Assembly (NCBI RefSeq): GCF_000698575.1
Contig: NZ_JFHD01000032.1
Coordinates: 1 to 64,000 of the forward strand
DNA length: 64,000 bases
Direction of reading: 5' to 3'
Source: Caballeronia zhejiangensis
Lineage (GTDB): Bacteria > Pseudomonadota > Gammaproteobacteria > Burkholderiales > Burkholderiaceae
Part shown: positions 1 through 7,724 of the stretch, one piece after another
Numbering within the stretch: the stretch's first letter is position 1
Layout of the letters: every line of letters starts with the position of its first letter
The notes under the pieces: model-generated
Seen by the model: only the letters and a program-made list of their open reading frames with translations
The model's database searches: none
Told to the model about the DNA's origin: nothing
Translations under genes and position numbers: made by a program

Positions 1-1
1 T

Positions 2-544
2 GCACAGCTCATCGAGATGCTCACCGCCGAGCAAAATCGCCGCAAACGCGCTCATAAATCCGCTTTGCCAAGCATCGATGAGTTCATTCGCTTCATCTCA
101 CAGCGCATCAAGGACGCCGATCGCGACATCGACGCCTTCCTGCACGCCAACGATCTCTGGCGCAAGACCGAGGCCGTGCTGCGCTCGGTGCCCGGCATCG
201 GCAAAGGCGCCGCGGCCGTGCTCATTGCCTTTCTGCCCGAACTCGGAACCCTCAACGCCCGCGAAATCGCCTCGCTCGCCGGGCTCGCCCCGTTCAATTC
301 CGATAGCGGCGCTCACTGCGGCCAGCGACACGTCTCGGGCGGCCGCCCCATCGTGCGGCGCGCCCTCTACATGGCCTGCGTCGCCGCCCAGCGATCCAAC
401 GCGCACATCAAGGCGTTTTGCGACCGCCTGCGCGCCAGAGGCAAAAAGACCAAAGTCGCATTCGTCGCAGCAATGCGCAAGATGCCCACCCAGCTCAACG
501 CCATGATGCGCGACGGCACAACTTGGAATCCCCCAAAACCATGA
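2..544 (+). mobile_element. IS110-family transposase, C-terminal part (cut by window start)
   Basis: The reading frame is already open at base 2 and ends at TGA 542-544, so the N-terminal DEDD catalytic part lies outside the window. What remains is the C-terminal transposase_20-type domain: a helix-hairpin-helix-like segment (VPGIGKGAAAVLIAFLPELG), then the 'ASLAGLAPFNSDSG' and 'RRALYMACVAAQRSN' blocks typical of IS110/IS116/IS902 transposases, which place their conserved serine in this region (here the serine of NSDSG). An internal ATG at 17 exists but is not the real start. These elements move without long terminal inverted repeats, so the element end cannot be fixed here. Whether the complete element upstream is intact cannot be judged. 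Confidence 0.85.
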
Positions 545-575
545 TCCTTACCAACTCAACCCTTGACGCTCAATA

Positions 576-628
576 CAGTTACTTTCTTTGCAGCAGCAAA
601 GAAAGTGACTGCCGCCCCGCACAGGGGC
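576..628. repeat. Hairpin repeat between transposase and phoR
   Basis: Two adjacent inverted repeats. The first has arms 576-591 and 596-611 (CAGTTACTTTCTTTGC against GCAAAGAAAGTGACTG, one G-T wobble) around a 4-base loop. The second has arms GCCCC 614-618 and GGGGC 624-628. From memory, near-identical text occurs many times in Burkholderia-type genomes as an interspersed repeat; here that recurrence cannot be checked. It may also end transcripts in either direction. Short frames crossing it (for example 563-754 plus) are not believable genes. The rest of 545-731 holds nothing recognisable. Confidence 0.6.
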
Positions 629-731
629 AGTGCTAATAGACCGACGCGAAAACAGGATTCTACGAAAGCGGAAGCAAACAAGCACAAGCCCGACACGACA
701 ACGGGATCCGGCGACAATCACCAGAACCCAC

Positions 732-2045
732 TCAAGCCGCAAGCGACTTCCTAAACGCTGTCCGCGACCCCGGAAACCTCACGATAAACATACTCCCCTT
801 CCCCACTTCGCTTTTAACGTCGAGCTCTGCACCGTGCCGTTGCAGCACATGCTTGACGATGGCAAGCCCAAGCCCTGTCCCCCCCGTATCCCGCGACCGG
901 CTCCGATCCACTCGATAAAACCGCTCCGTCAAACGCGGAATATGCTCCGCAGGAATCCCGAGCCCCGTATCCCGCACCGTGAAAACCGCACGATCCTTCA
1001 TGCGCTGCCACGTCACCTCGATGGTCCCGCCATCAGGCGTATAACGCACGGCGTTGGTCACGAGATTGCCGAGCGCGCTCATCACTTCGGTCTCGACGCC
1101 CGCAACCGTCAGCGCATCGTCGCTATGAAACGTGATGCGATGGCGCCCGTTCGACAGATTGTTCGCGTCGTCTTCCAAATGACGCAGCACGGCGCGCATA
1201 TCCAGCAGTTCATCGCCAGGCGGCCGCATGTCGCCTTCGAGATTCGCGAGCACGAGCAGATCGCGCACGATGTTCTGCATGCGCGACGCCTGCTGCTCCA
1301 TCATGTCGAGATAACGCATGCGATCGGCTTCATCGAGCGGCAACTCACGCATGGTTTCGAGAAAGCCGGATAGCACGGTAAGCGGCGTCTTCAACTCATG
1401 CGAGACATTGGCGACGAAATCGCGGCGCATCGAATCCGTGCGCTCCAGTTCGGTAATGTCTTGCGTCAGAAGCAGCTTGCGATTGTCGCCGTACGGAAAC
1501 ACCTGCACCGAAACCGTGTATTTGCGATTCACGCCCATGCCGCGCATCACGAGCATCTCTTCGTAGTGGTGCGCGTTCAGATAGCGGACGAAATCGGGAT
1601 TGCGCACGAGATGCGTGATGTGCTGGCGCAAGTCGCGCTTCGCATCGAGACCGAAGTGCTTCTCGGCGATGTCGTTACACCACTCGATCTGATCGTGATC
1701 GTCGAGCATCGCGACGCCGTTCGGTGACGCCTGGATCGCCTGAATGAAGCGCGCATGCTGTTGCTCGACCTGACGCACTTGCGCGTGCCAGCGCTTCGCG
1801 AGCTTGTGCAGGCGATAGTAGATCTCGCCCCAGATGCCGAGGGCGCTCGGCACCTCGCCGTAGACCGGCGCTTCGAGCAGACGCCAGAGGCGCTGCATGT
1901 GATACGTGACGAAGAAGCCCTGCACGACGAGCATGAGCACCGCGAAGGCAAGCGCGATGCGCAAGCCCGCGAATGCGCCGATCGCGGCGCAGAGCGCGGC
2001 GAGCAGCGCGAGGGACACGATCGCACGCGTCCAGATGATGTTCAT
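732..2045 (-). CDS. phoR: Phosphate regulon sensor histidine kinase PhoR
   Basis: Inner-membrane sensor kinase (437 aa) that phosphorylates PhoB when phosphate is low and dephosphorylates it when PstSCAB-PhoU reports plenty. Visible: a hydrophobic N-terminal segment at about residues 8-46 (one or two membrane passes, hardly any periplasmic loop, as in PhoR), a PAS domain at about 100-200, the phospho-acceptor His216 in VSHELKT, and the ATPase domain with N box (LVTNAVRYTPDG), G1 box (DTGLGIP) and G2 box (GTGLGLAIV). It is the last gene of pstSCAB-phoUBR, 63 bases after phoB. Start ATG at 2043-2045. The downstream side abuts the hairpin repeat and IS110 remnant; the gene itself is full length. 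Identification is firm from domains and context. Confidence 0.96.
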   Translation of the reverse strand: MNIIWTRAIVSLALLAALCAAIGAFAGLRIALAFAVLMLVVQGFFVTYHMQRLWRLLEAPVYGEVPSALGIWGEIYYRLHKLAKRWHAQVRQVEQQHARFIQAIQASPNGVAMLDDHDQIEWCNDIAEKHFGLDAKRDLRQHITHLVRNPDFVRYLNAHHYEEMLVMRGMGVNRKYTVSVQVFPYGDNRKLLLTQDITELERTDSMRRDFVANVSHELKTPLTVLSGFLETMRELPLDEADRMRYLDMMEQQASRMQNIVRDLLVLANLEGDMRPPGDELLDMRAVLRHLEDDANNLSNGRHRITFHSDDALTVAGVETEVMSALGNLVTNAVRYTPDGGTIEVTWQRMKDRAVFTVRDTGLGIPAEHIPRLTERFYRVDRSRSRDTGGTGLGLAIVKHVLQRHGAELDVKSEVGKGSMFIVRFPGSRTAFRKSLAA

Positions 2046-2108
2046 GTTGTCGGTGAGTCTGAGTGACGTTGATGCGGCAAGTTAAAGCGGATAACGTTGA
2101 AGCAGAAC

Positions 2109-2810
2109 TCAGGCGCTCTTCGCAAGCCGGTATCCGCTGCCGCGCACCGTTTCGATCATAGCATCGCAACCCGCCGGCTTGAGCGCAGCACGCAGACGCT
2201 TGATATGCACATCGACCGTGCGCTCTTCGACGAACACGTGATCGCCCCACACCTGATCCAGCAATTGCGTGCGGCTGTGCACGCGCTCAGGATGCGTCAT
2301 GAAAAAGTGCAGCAGGCGAAATTCCGTCGGACCGAGATCGAGCTTGATGTCGTTGCCCGAATGACTCGCCGCCACGCGATGCGTCGCCGGATCGAGACGC
2401 AGCCCGTTGATCGCGACGACGTCTTCGGTCAACTGCGGCGCGCGCCGGCGCAACACCGCCTTGATGCGCGCCATCAGTTCCTTCGGCGAGAACGGCTTCG
2501 TGACGTAATCGTCCGCGCCGATTTCGAGGCCGAGCACCTTGTCCTGCTCGTCGCCGCGCGCTGTCAGCATGATGATCGGAATGTGCTTCGTGCGCTCGTT
2601 GTTGCGCAGCTCTCGCGCGAACGCGATGCCCGACTTGCCCGGCAACATCCAGTCGAGCAACACGAGATCGGGCAGCACGTCGCTGATCAGGTTTTGCGCC
2701 TGTTCCGCGTTATACGCACGAATCGGGCAATGTCCCGCATGTTGAAGGTTCACCGAAATCAGTTCGGAGATCGCGGGTTCGTCTTCGACGACGAGGATAC
2801 TGCTGGGCAT
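2109..2810 (-). CDS. phoB: Phosphate regulon response regulator PhoB
   Basis: OmpR-type transcription factor (233 aa) that binds Pho boxes after phosphorylation by PhoR. The receiver domain (about 1-120) has the acidic pair Glu9/Asp10, phospho-acceptor Asp53 in LLDWMLPG, and the conserved Thr and Lys (MLTARGDE, DYVTKPFSPKEL). The C-terminal winged helix ends in the expected ETVRGSGYRL. I take the ATG at 2808-2810 because an AGAGG ribosome site lies 5 bases before it; an in-frame GTG two codons earlier is less likely. It sits between phoU and phoR in the Pst operon, whose promoter carries a Pho box, so the operon should be autoregulated. Confidence 0.97.
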   Translation of the reverse strand: MPSSILVVEDEPAISELISVNLQHAGHCPIRAYNAEQAQNLISDVLPDLVLLDWMLPGKSGIAFARELRNNERTKHIPIIMLTARGDEQDKVLGLEIGADDYVTKPFSPKELMARIKAVLRRRAPQLTEDVVAINGLRLDPATHRVAASHSGNDIKLDLGPTEFRLLHFFMTHPERVHSRTQLLDQVWGDHVFVEERTVDVHIKRLRAALKPAGCDAMIETVRGSGYRLAKSA

Positions 2811-2855
2811 CGGCACCTCTTGACCTTTTGCTTGAAATGAAACGATTGCGCGCGA

Positions 2856-3560
2856 TTAACTCAGCGCCTCACGTTCGAGCTGATCGCGCGAAATATGCCG
2901 CACGTCGGTGCCCTTGACGATGTAGATGATGAACTCAGCGATGTTCTTCGCGTGATCGCCGATGCGCTCCACCGCTTTCGCGATGAACAGATAATCGAGG
3001 CCCGCCGAAATCGTGCGCGGATCTTCCATCATGTACGTCACGAGCTTGCGCACGAAGGCGCGGAATTCCTCGTCGATGGCCTTGTCGTCGCGCACGATCT
3101 GCGCGGCGGCAACCGTGTCGAGACGCGCGAACGCATCGAGCGCGCGGCGCAGGATCGATACCGCCATTTCGCCCGACAGCTTGATCTCGGCGATGTTCAC
3201 CGTGCGGCCCGCGCCGTCTTCGTTGATGCGCTTCACGCGCTTGGCGATCTTCTCCGCTTCGTCGCCGGCGCGTTCGAGATTCGTGATCGTCTTCGAGATC
3301 GCCATCAACAGACGCAAGTCACGCGCAGCCGGCTGACGGCGCGCGATGATGTTGCTGCACTCTTCGTCGATCTCGACTTCCATCATGTTCAGACGCGCTT
3401 CGGCCGCGATCACCTGATCCGCGATGCCGATGTCGAATTCGTTCAGCGCCTGCATCGCCGCGATGATCTGCGACTCGACCAGACCGCCCATTTCCAGCAC
3501 TTTCGACGACACCGCGTTGAGATCGGCGTCGAACTGGCTCGAAAGATGTTTATCGGACAT
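2856..3560 (-). CDS. phoU: Phosphate signalling protein PhoU
   Basis: Cytoplasmic helical protein (234 aa, usual family size) that links the Pst transporter to PhoR and keeps the regulon off when phosphate is plentiful. It shows the two tandem three-helix PhoU repeats, each with the metal-binding E/D-x3-D type motif: the first around 'GDEAEKIAKRV', the second around 'RIGDHAKNIAEF'. Start ATG 3558-3560 has an ideal AAGGAG six bases upstream. It lies 38 bases after pstB in the operon. Confidence 0.97.
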   Translation of the reverse strand: MSDKHLSSQFDADLNAVSSKVLEMGGLVESQIIAAMQALNEFDIGIADQVIAAEARLNMMEVEIDEECSNIIARRQPAARDLRLLMAISKTITNLERAGDEAEKIAKRVKRINEDGAGRTVNIAEIKLSGEMAVSILRRALDAFARLDTVAAAQIVRDDKAIDEEFRAFVRKLVTYMMEDPRTISAGLDYLFIAKAVERIGDHAKNIAEFIIYIVKGTDVRHISRDQLEREALS

Positions 3561-3598
3561 ATATGCTCCTTAAGCCTTCTGTTTCACCTGGCTGACGA

Positions 3599-4459
3599 TC
3601 AGCCGAAGCGGCCCGTGATGTAGTCTTCCGTTTCCTTGCGGGCCGGCTTGATGAAGATCTTTTCGGTGTCGCCGAACTCGATCAATTCACCGAGATACAT
3701 ATAGGCAGTGTAGTCCGAACAACGCGCCGCCTGCTGCATGTTGTGCGTGACGATGACAACCGTGTAATCGCTTTTCAGTTCGGCGATCAGCTCTTCGATA
3801 CGGCCCGTCGAAATCGGGTCGAGCGCCGAGCAAGGTTCGTCCAGCAGCAGCACTTCCGGACGAATCGCGATGCCGCGCGCGATGCACAGACGCTGCTGCT
3901 GGCCACCCGACAGACCGTAGCCGCTTTGCTGCAACTTGTCCTTTACTTCGGTCCAGAGCGCGGCTTTCGTGAGCGCCCATTCGACGCGGTCATCCATTTC
4001 CGAGCGCGACAGTTGCTCGAACATCTTCACGCCGAACGCGATGTTGTCGTAGATCGACATCGGGAACGGCGTCGGCTTCTGGAACACCATGCCGACGCGC
4101 GCGCGCAGGAGCGAAATATCCTTCGTCGTGTCGAGCAGGTTCGTGCCGTCCATCAGGATTTCGCCTTCGGCGCGCTGCTCCGGATAAAGCGCATACATCT
4201 TGTTGAACGTGCGCAGAAGCGTGGACTTGCCGCAGCCCGACGGACCGATGAACGCCGTCACTTTCTTCTCGGGAATGCGCAGGTTGATGTTCTTCAGCGC
4301 GTGATACTTGTTGTAGAAGAAGTTGAGGTTGTTCACCTCGATCTTCGGCTTGATGGAATCGGCAGGCTGCGAACTGTGCGTCGGGCGCACGCTGCCCGGC
4401 ACCGGTCCGCGCTCGATCTGCTTTTCCTGGTGGTTGACACCGCTTTCGACCATGTTCAT
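3599..4459 (-). CDS. pstB: Phosphate ABC transporter ATP-binding protein PstB
   Basis: ATPase of the high-affinity phosphate importer (286 aa). Walker A GPSGCGKST at residues 72-80, ABC signature LSGGQQQR at 183-190, Walker B LLLDEP at 204-209, H-loop 'VTHNMQQA'. About 35 N-terminal residues precede the first beta-strand and exceed the E. coli length of 257; the ATG at 4457-4459 is preceded by GGTGGAG, so the extension is probably translated. It lies 15 bases after pstA. Expected to act as a dimer under PstC and PstA at the inner membrane. Confidence 0.98.
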   Translation of the reverse strand: MNMVESGVNHQEKQIERGPVPGSVRPTHSSQPADSIKPKIEVNNLNFFYNKYHALKNINLRIPEKKVTAFIGPSGCGKSTLLRTFNKMYALYPEQRAEGEILMDGTNLLDTTKDISLLRARVGMVFQKPTPFPMSIYDNIAFGVKMFEQLSRSEMDDRVEWALTKAALWTEVKDKLQQSGYGLSGGQQQRLCIARGIAIRPEVLLLDEPCSALDPISTGRIEELIAELKSDYTVVIVTHNMQQAARCSDYTAYMYLGELIEFGDTEKIFIKPARKETEDYITGRFG

Positions 4460-4474
4460 GGAATCACTCCACCC

Positions 4475-5362
4475 TTATTTCTTCGAGAAGATCGCGCGCG
4501 CCAGGATATTCAGACCCAGCACGCCGAGCGTAATCAGGAACACACCGGCCCACGCGAGCGATTGCCACTGCGGGAACGGACTCATCGCGAACTTGTAGAT
4601 CGTCACCGGCAAATTGGCCACCGGCTGGTTCATGTCCCACGAGAAAAATTGATTCGACAGCGCCGTGAAAAGCAGCGGCGCGGTTTCGCCCGCGATACGC
4701 GCGACCGCCAGCAACACGCCCGTCACGATGCCGCCCACCGACGCCTTCAGCGTGATCGACATCACCATCTTCCACTTGGGCGTACCGAGTGCGAACGCGG
4801 CTTCGCGCAATGCGTTCGGCACGAGCTTCAGCATGTTTTCCGTCGTGCGGATCACGATCGGAATCTGCAGCAGCGCCAGCGCGATCACGCCGGCCCAGCC
4901 CGAGAAGCGGCCCATCTTCGCGACGACGATCGCATACACGAAGAGACCGACGACGATCGAAGGCGCCGACAGCAAGATGTCGTTGATGAAGCGCGTGACG
5001 CTCGCGAGCCAGCGCTTCTGGCCGTACTCCGCGAGGTAGACGCCCGCGAGAATGCCGAGCGGCGTGCCGACGAACGTTGCGAGCACGACGAGCATCAGCG
5101 AGCCGACGATCGCGTTGGCGAGACCGCCGCCATCGGTGTTCGGCGGCGGCGTCGATTGCGTGAACAGATCGACCGACAACCCGCCGATGCCGAGCCTGAG
5201 CGTCGTGAAGAGAATCCACACGAGCCAGATGAGGCCGAAGGCCATCGCGGCGAGCGAGAGCGTCAGCGCAACCGCGTTCGTGCCGCGGCGGCGGCGCTGC
5301 AGCTTCTGACGCGTGGCTTCCACGCGGCTCGAATCCTGGTTGAACGTAGCGGGACGGCTCAT
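4475..5362 (-). CDS. pstA: Phosphate ABC transporter permease PstA
   Basis: Inner-membrane permease subunit (295 aa) with about six hydrophobic segments and a BPD_transp_1 domain. The EAA loop that contacts PstB is visible around 'NALREAAFALGTPKWKMV'. The basic N-terminus (RQKLQRRRRG) fits a cytoplasmic start. Its ATG overlaps the pstC stop by one base (TAATG), implying translational coupling and equal amounts of the two permeases. Confidence 0.97.
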   Translation of the reverse strand: MSRPATFNQDSSRVEATRQKLQRRRRGTNAVALTLSLAAMAFGLIWLVWILFTTLRLGIGGLSVDLFTQSTPPPNTDGGGLANAIVGSLMLVVLATFVGTPLGILAGVYLAEYGQKRWLASVTRFINDILLSAPSIVVGLFVYAIVVAKMGRFSGWAGVIALALLQIPIVIRTTENMLKLVPNALREAAFALGTPKWKMVMSITLKASVGGIVTGVLLAVARIAGETAPLLFTALSNQFFSWDMNQPVANLPVTIYKFAMSPFPQWQSLAWAGVFLITLGVLGLNILARAIFSKK

Positions 5363-6345
5363 TATTTACGGCCCTCCCCGCGTTCCATGCGCAGAAGCAT
5401 CAGCTTCGAGAGCGCGAGCACGAAGAACGTGATGACGAAAAGAATCAGACCGAGCTCCATCAACGCCGACGTATGCAGGCCCGGACTCGCTTCCGCGAAT
5501 TCGTTCGCGAGCGCCGAGGTGATGCTGTTGCCGGGCGAGAAGAGCGACACGTTGTCGAGCAGGTTCGTATTGCCGATGACGAACGTCACAGCCATCGTCT
5601 CGCCGAGCGCGCGGCCGAGGCCGAGCATGACGCCGCCGATCACGCCGGCGCGCGTATAGGGCAGCACGATCTTCCACATGACTTCCCACGTCGTGCAGCC
5701 GATGCCGTATGCCGATTCCTTCAGCAGCACGGGCGTCACTTCGAACACGTCGCGCATCACGGATGCGATGTACGGAATGATCATGATCGCGAGAATCACG
5801 CCGGCGCACAGAATGCCGATGCCGATCGGCGCGCCTTGAAAGAAGATGCCGATCAGGGGCACGTCGCCGAGCAGCTTGCCGAGGGGCTTTTCGAAGTATT
5901 GCGCGAAGATCGGCGCGAACACGAGCAGGCCCCACATGCCGTAGACGATCGACGGAATCGCCGCGAGAAGTTCGATCGCGACGCCGAGCGGACGGCGCAG
6001 CCACGCGGGCGACAGTTCGGTCAGAAAGAGCGCGATGCCGAAGCTCACCGGCACCGCGATGATGAGCGCGATGATCGACGTCGCAATCGTGCCGTAGATG
6101 GGCACGAGCGCCCCGAACGAGTCGCTGGGCGGATCCCATTCCGAACGCCAGAGGAACGAGAGGCCGAATTTCTGAATGGTCGGCATCGACGCGATGATCA
6201 GCGAAACGATGATGCCGCCGAGCAGGAGCAGCGTGATGACAGCCGCAAGCCGCGTCACGCCGCCGAAAATGATGTCGCCGATGCGGCTCGGCGCGCGCTG
6301 CGTATGCGCCGCCGGCACGGCCGACGATAGGTTGATGTCCGACAT
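5362..6345 (-). CDS. pstC: Phosphate ABC transporter permease PstC
   Basis: Second permease subunit (327 aa) of the phosphate importer. It has six or more hydrophobic segments, the first at about residues 30-55 ('LAAVITLLLLGGIIVSLIIA'), and an EAA-type loop 'VLLKESAYGIGCTTWEVMWK'. The start ATG 6343-6345 follows AAGGCTCCC. It is separated from pstS by 126 bases that contain a strong GC-rich hairpin (separate entry), and coupled to pstA through a TAATG overlap. Confidence 0.97.
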   Translation of the reverse strand: MSDINLSSAVPAAHTQRAPSRIGDIIFGGVTRLAAVITLLLLGGIIVSLIIASMPTIQKFGLSFLWRSEWDPPSDSFGALVPIYGTIATSIIALIIAVPVSFGIALFLTELSPAWLRRPLGVAIELLAAIPSIVYGMWGLLVFAPIFAQYFEKPLGKLLGDVPLIGIFFQGAPIGIGILCAGVILAIMIIPYIASVMRDVFEVTPVLLKESAYGIGCTTWEVMWKIVLPYTRAGVIGGVMLGLGRALGETMAVTFVIGNTNLLDNVSLFSPGNSITSALANEFAEASPGLHTSALMELGLILFVITFFVLALSKLMLLRMERGEGRK

Positions 6346-6373
6346 GGGAGCCTTGGTTTCGCTACGTGTCAGA

Positions 6374-6403
6374 CCGCGCGGCGAACGTTGGCTCGCCGCG
6401 CGG
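6374..6403 (-). other. Intercistronic hairpin between pstS and pstC
   Basis: Perfect 11-bp arms (CCGCGCGGCGA 6374-6384 and its complement 6393-6403) around an 8-base loop, 69 bases after the pstS stop on the minus strand. No T-run follows, so it is unlikely to be an efficient terminator. Such hairpins protect the 3' end of the binding-protein mRNA and allow pstS to exceed pstCAB. This function is inferred from position. Confidence 0.6.
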
Positions 6404-6471
6404 CTTCCTTGCTGCGTTGCTGTCCCGCGAATCAGAAGCTTAGGACAGTTTCAAACGACTGCTTGCTTCCC

Positions 6472-7503
6472 TTATTCCGCGACCGCCTTGCCCGATGCGT
6501 CCTTGACCTTCGCCTTCCATTGCGTCTTGATTTCGGCGACGACCGAATCCGGCAGCGAGATATAGTCGAGATCGTTCGCAGCCTGGCCGCCGTTCTTGAA
6601 CGCCCAGTCGAAGAATTTCAGCGTTTCCGTGCCCTGCGCCGGCTTCTCTTGCGTCGCGTGCAGCAGCACGAAGGTCGCGCCGACGATCGGCCATGCGTTC
6701 TTGCCCGGCTCGTCCGTCAGAATCTGATAGAACGACTTCGACCAGTCCGCGCCCGCTGCCGCTGCCTTGAACGTGTCGGTCTTCGGCTCGACGACCGTGC
6801 CGGCCGAATTCTTCATGCCGACGTAGGTCATCTTGTTCTGCTTCGCGTACGCCCATTCGACGTAGCCGATCGCGCCCGGCAGACGCTGCACGAATGCCGC
6901 GACGCCGTCGTTGCCCTTGCCGCCCGTGCCCGTCGGCCAGTTGACCGTCGAACCTTCGCCGACCTTCGACTTCCACTCGGTGTTCACCTTCGACAGATAG
7001 TTCGTCCAGATGAAGCTCGTGCCGGAGCCGTCGGCGCGCCGCACGACCGCGATGTCCGTATCCGGCAGCTTGACCTTCGGGTTCAGCGCGGCGATTTCCG
7101 GGTCGTTCCACTTCTTGATCTTGCCGAGGTAGATGTCGCCGAGCACCTGGCCCGATAGCGTCACTTCGCCAGCCTTCACGCCCGGCACGTTGATGACCGG
7201 CACCACGCCGCCGACGACCGTCGGGAACTGGAACAGGCCGTTCTTCGCGAGTTCGTCGTCTTTCAGCGGAGCGTCCGAGCCCGCGAAATCCACGGTCTTC
7301 GCGATGATTTGCTTGATACCGCCCGACGAGCCGATGCCTTGGTAGTTCACCTTGCCGCCGCCCGTTTTCTGGTAGGCGTCCGCCCACTTCGTGTAGATCG
7401 GCGCTGCAAAGGTGGAACCCGCGCCGGTGATGTCGGCTGCTTGAGCGGAGATGGCGAACACTGCACCAATCAGGCCGGCCAGCGCGGTTTGCATCAATTT
7501 CAT
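6472..7503 (-). CDS. pstS: Periplasmic phosphate-binding protein PstS
   Basis: Substrate-binding protein (343 aa) of the phosphate importer, first gene of the operon. A Sec signal peptide ends at about residue 22 (AISAQA, then ADITGAGST). The phosphate-binding segments are recognisable: TGAGSTFAAP, the 'GSSGGI' loop and RRADGSGTSF. ATG 7501-7503 has GGAG 8 bases upstream. Expected to be highly expressed under phosphate limitation from the Pho-box promoter at 7558-7591. Confidence 0.98.
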   Translation of the reverse strand: MKLMQTALAGLIGAVFAISAQAADITGAGSTFAAPIYTKWADAYQKTGGGKVNYQGIGSSGGIKQIIAKTVDFAGSDAPLKDDELAKNGLFQFPTVVGGVVPVINVPGVKAGEVTLSGQVLGDIYLGKIKKWNDPEIAALNPKVKLPDTDIAVVRRADGSGTSFIWTNYLSKVNTEWKSKVGEGSTVNWPTGTGGKGNDGVAAFVQRLPGAIGYVEWAYAKQNKMTYVGMKNSAGTVVEPKTDTFKAAAAGADWSKSFYQILTDEPGKNAWPIVGATFVLLHATQEKPAQGTETLKFFDWAFKNGGQAANDLDYISLPDSVVAEIKTQWKAKVKDASGKAVAE

Positions 7504-7557
7504 TCTTAATCTCCAGTAGTGAGCGTGTGTCGCGTGAGCGTGTAGACGACACCGCGA

Positions 7558-7591
7558 AATATAGGAGGAGTCTGTGACAGTAATATGACTA
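7558..7591 (-). promoter_or_regulatory. Pho box and -10 element of the pst operon
   Basis: On the minus strand 7591-7574 reads TAGTCATATTACTGTCAC, matching the enterobacterial Pho box (two CTGTCAT-type 7-mers spaced by an AT-rich 4-mer) at nearly all conserved positions. A -10 like TATATT follows at 7563-7558, ten bases downstream, the spacing expected when PhoB replaces the -35 element. The start of pstS lies about 55 bases further on. Confidence 0.88.
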
Positions 7592-7671
7592 ATCGTGAAG
7601 CCAGCATGTCAATGCGCTTACGTGCTGAAAGTTTGATCACAGCCGATCCGTCAAGCCAGCGGCGCAAATAA

Positions 7672-7695
7672 AAAAGCGGGCCGAAGCCCGCTTTT
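7672..7695 (-). terminator. Intrinsic terminator after glmM
   Basis: Ten-bp arms AAAAGCGGGC 7672-7681 and GCCCGCTTTT 7686-7695 with loop CGAA. On the minus strand the stem runs into TTTTTTATTT. It lies 30 bases after the glmM stop and upstream of the pst promoter, separating the two operons. Confidence 0.85.
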
Positions 7696-7724
7696 AGCGA
7701 AACGCGACGAACTTCAGTGAACGC

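Noticed and set aside
563..754. Short frames across the hairpin repeat after the transposase
   Set aside because: They translate the repeat itself, overlap phoR, and are a known kind of spurious annotation.
3743..5659. A 638-codon plus-strand frame antisense to pstB, pstA and part of pstC
   Set aside because: Extremely Arg/His/Glu-rich and unlike any protein; explained by codon bias of the genes on the other strand.
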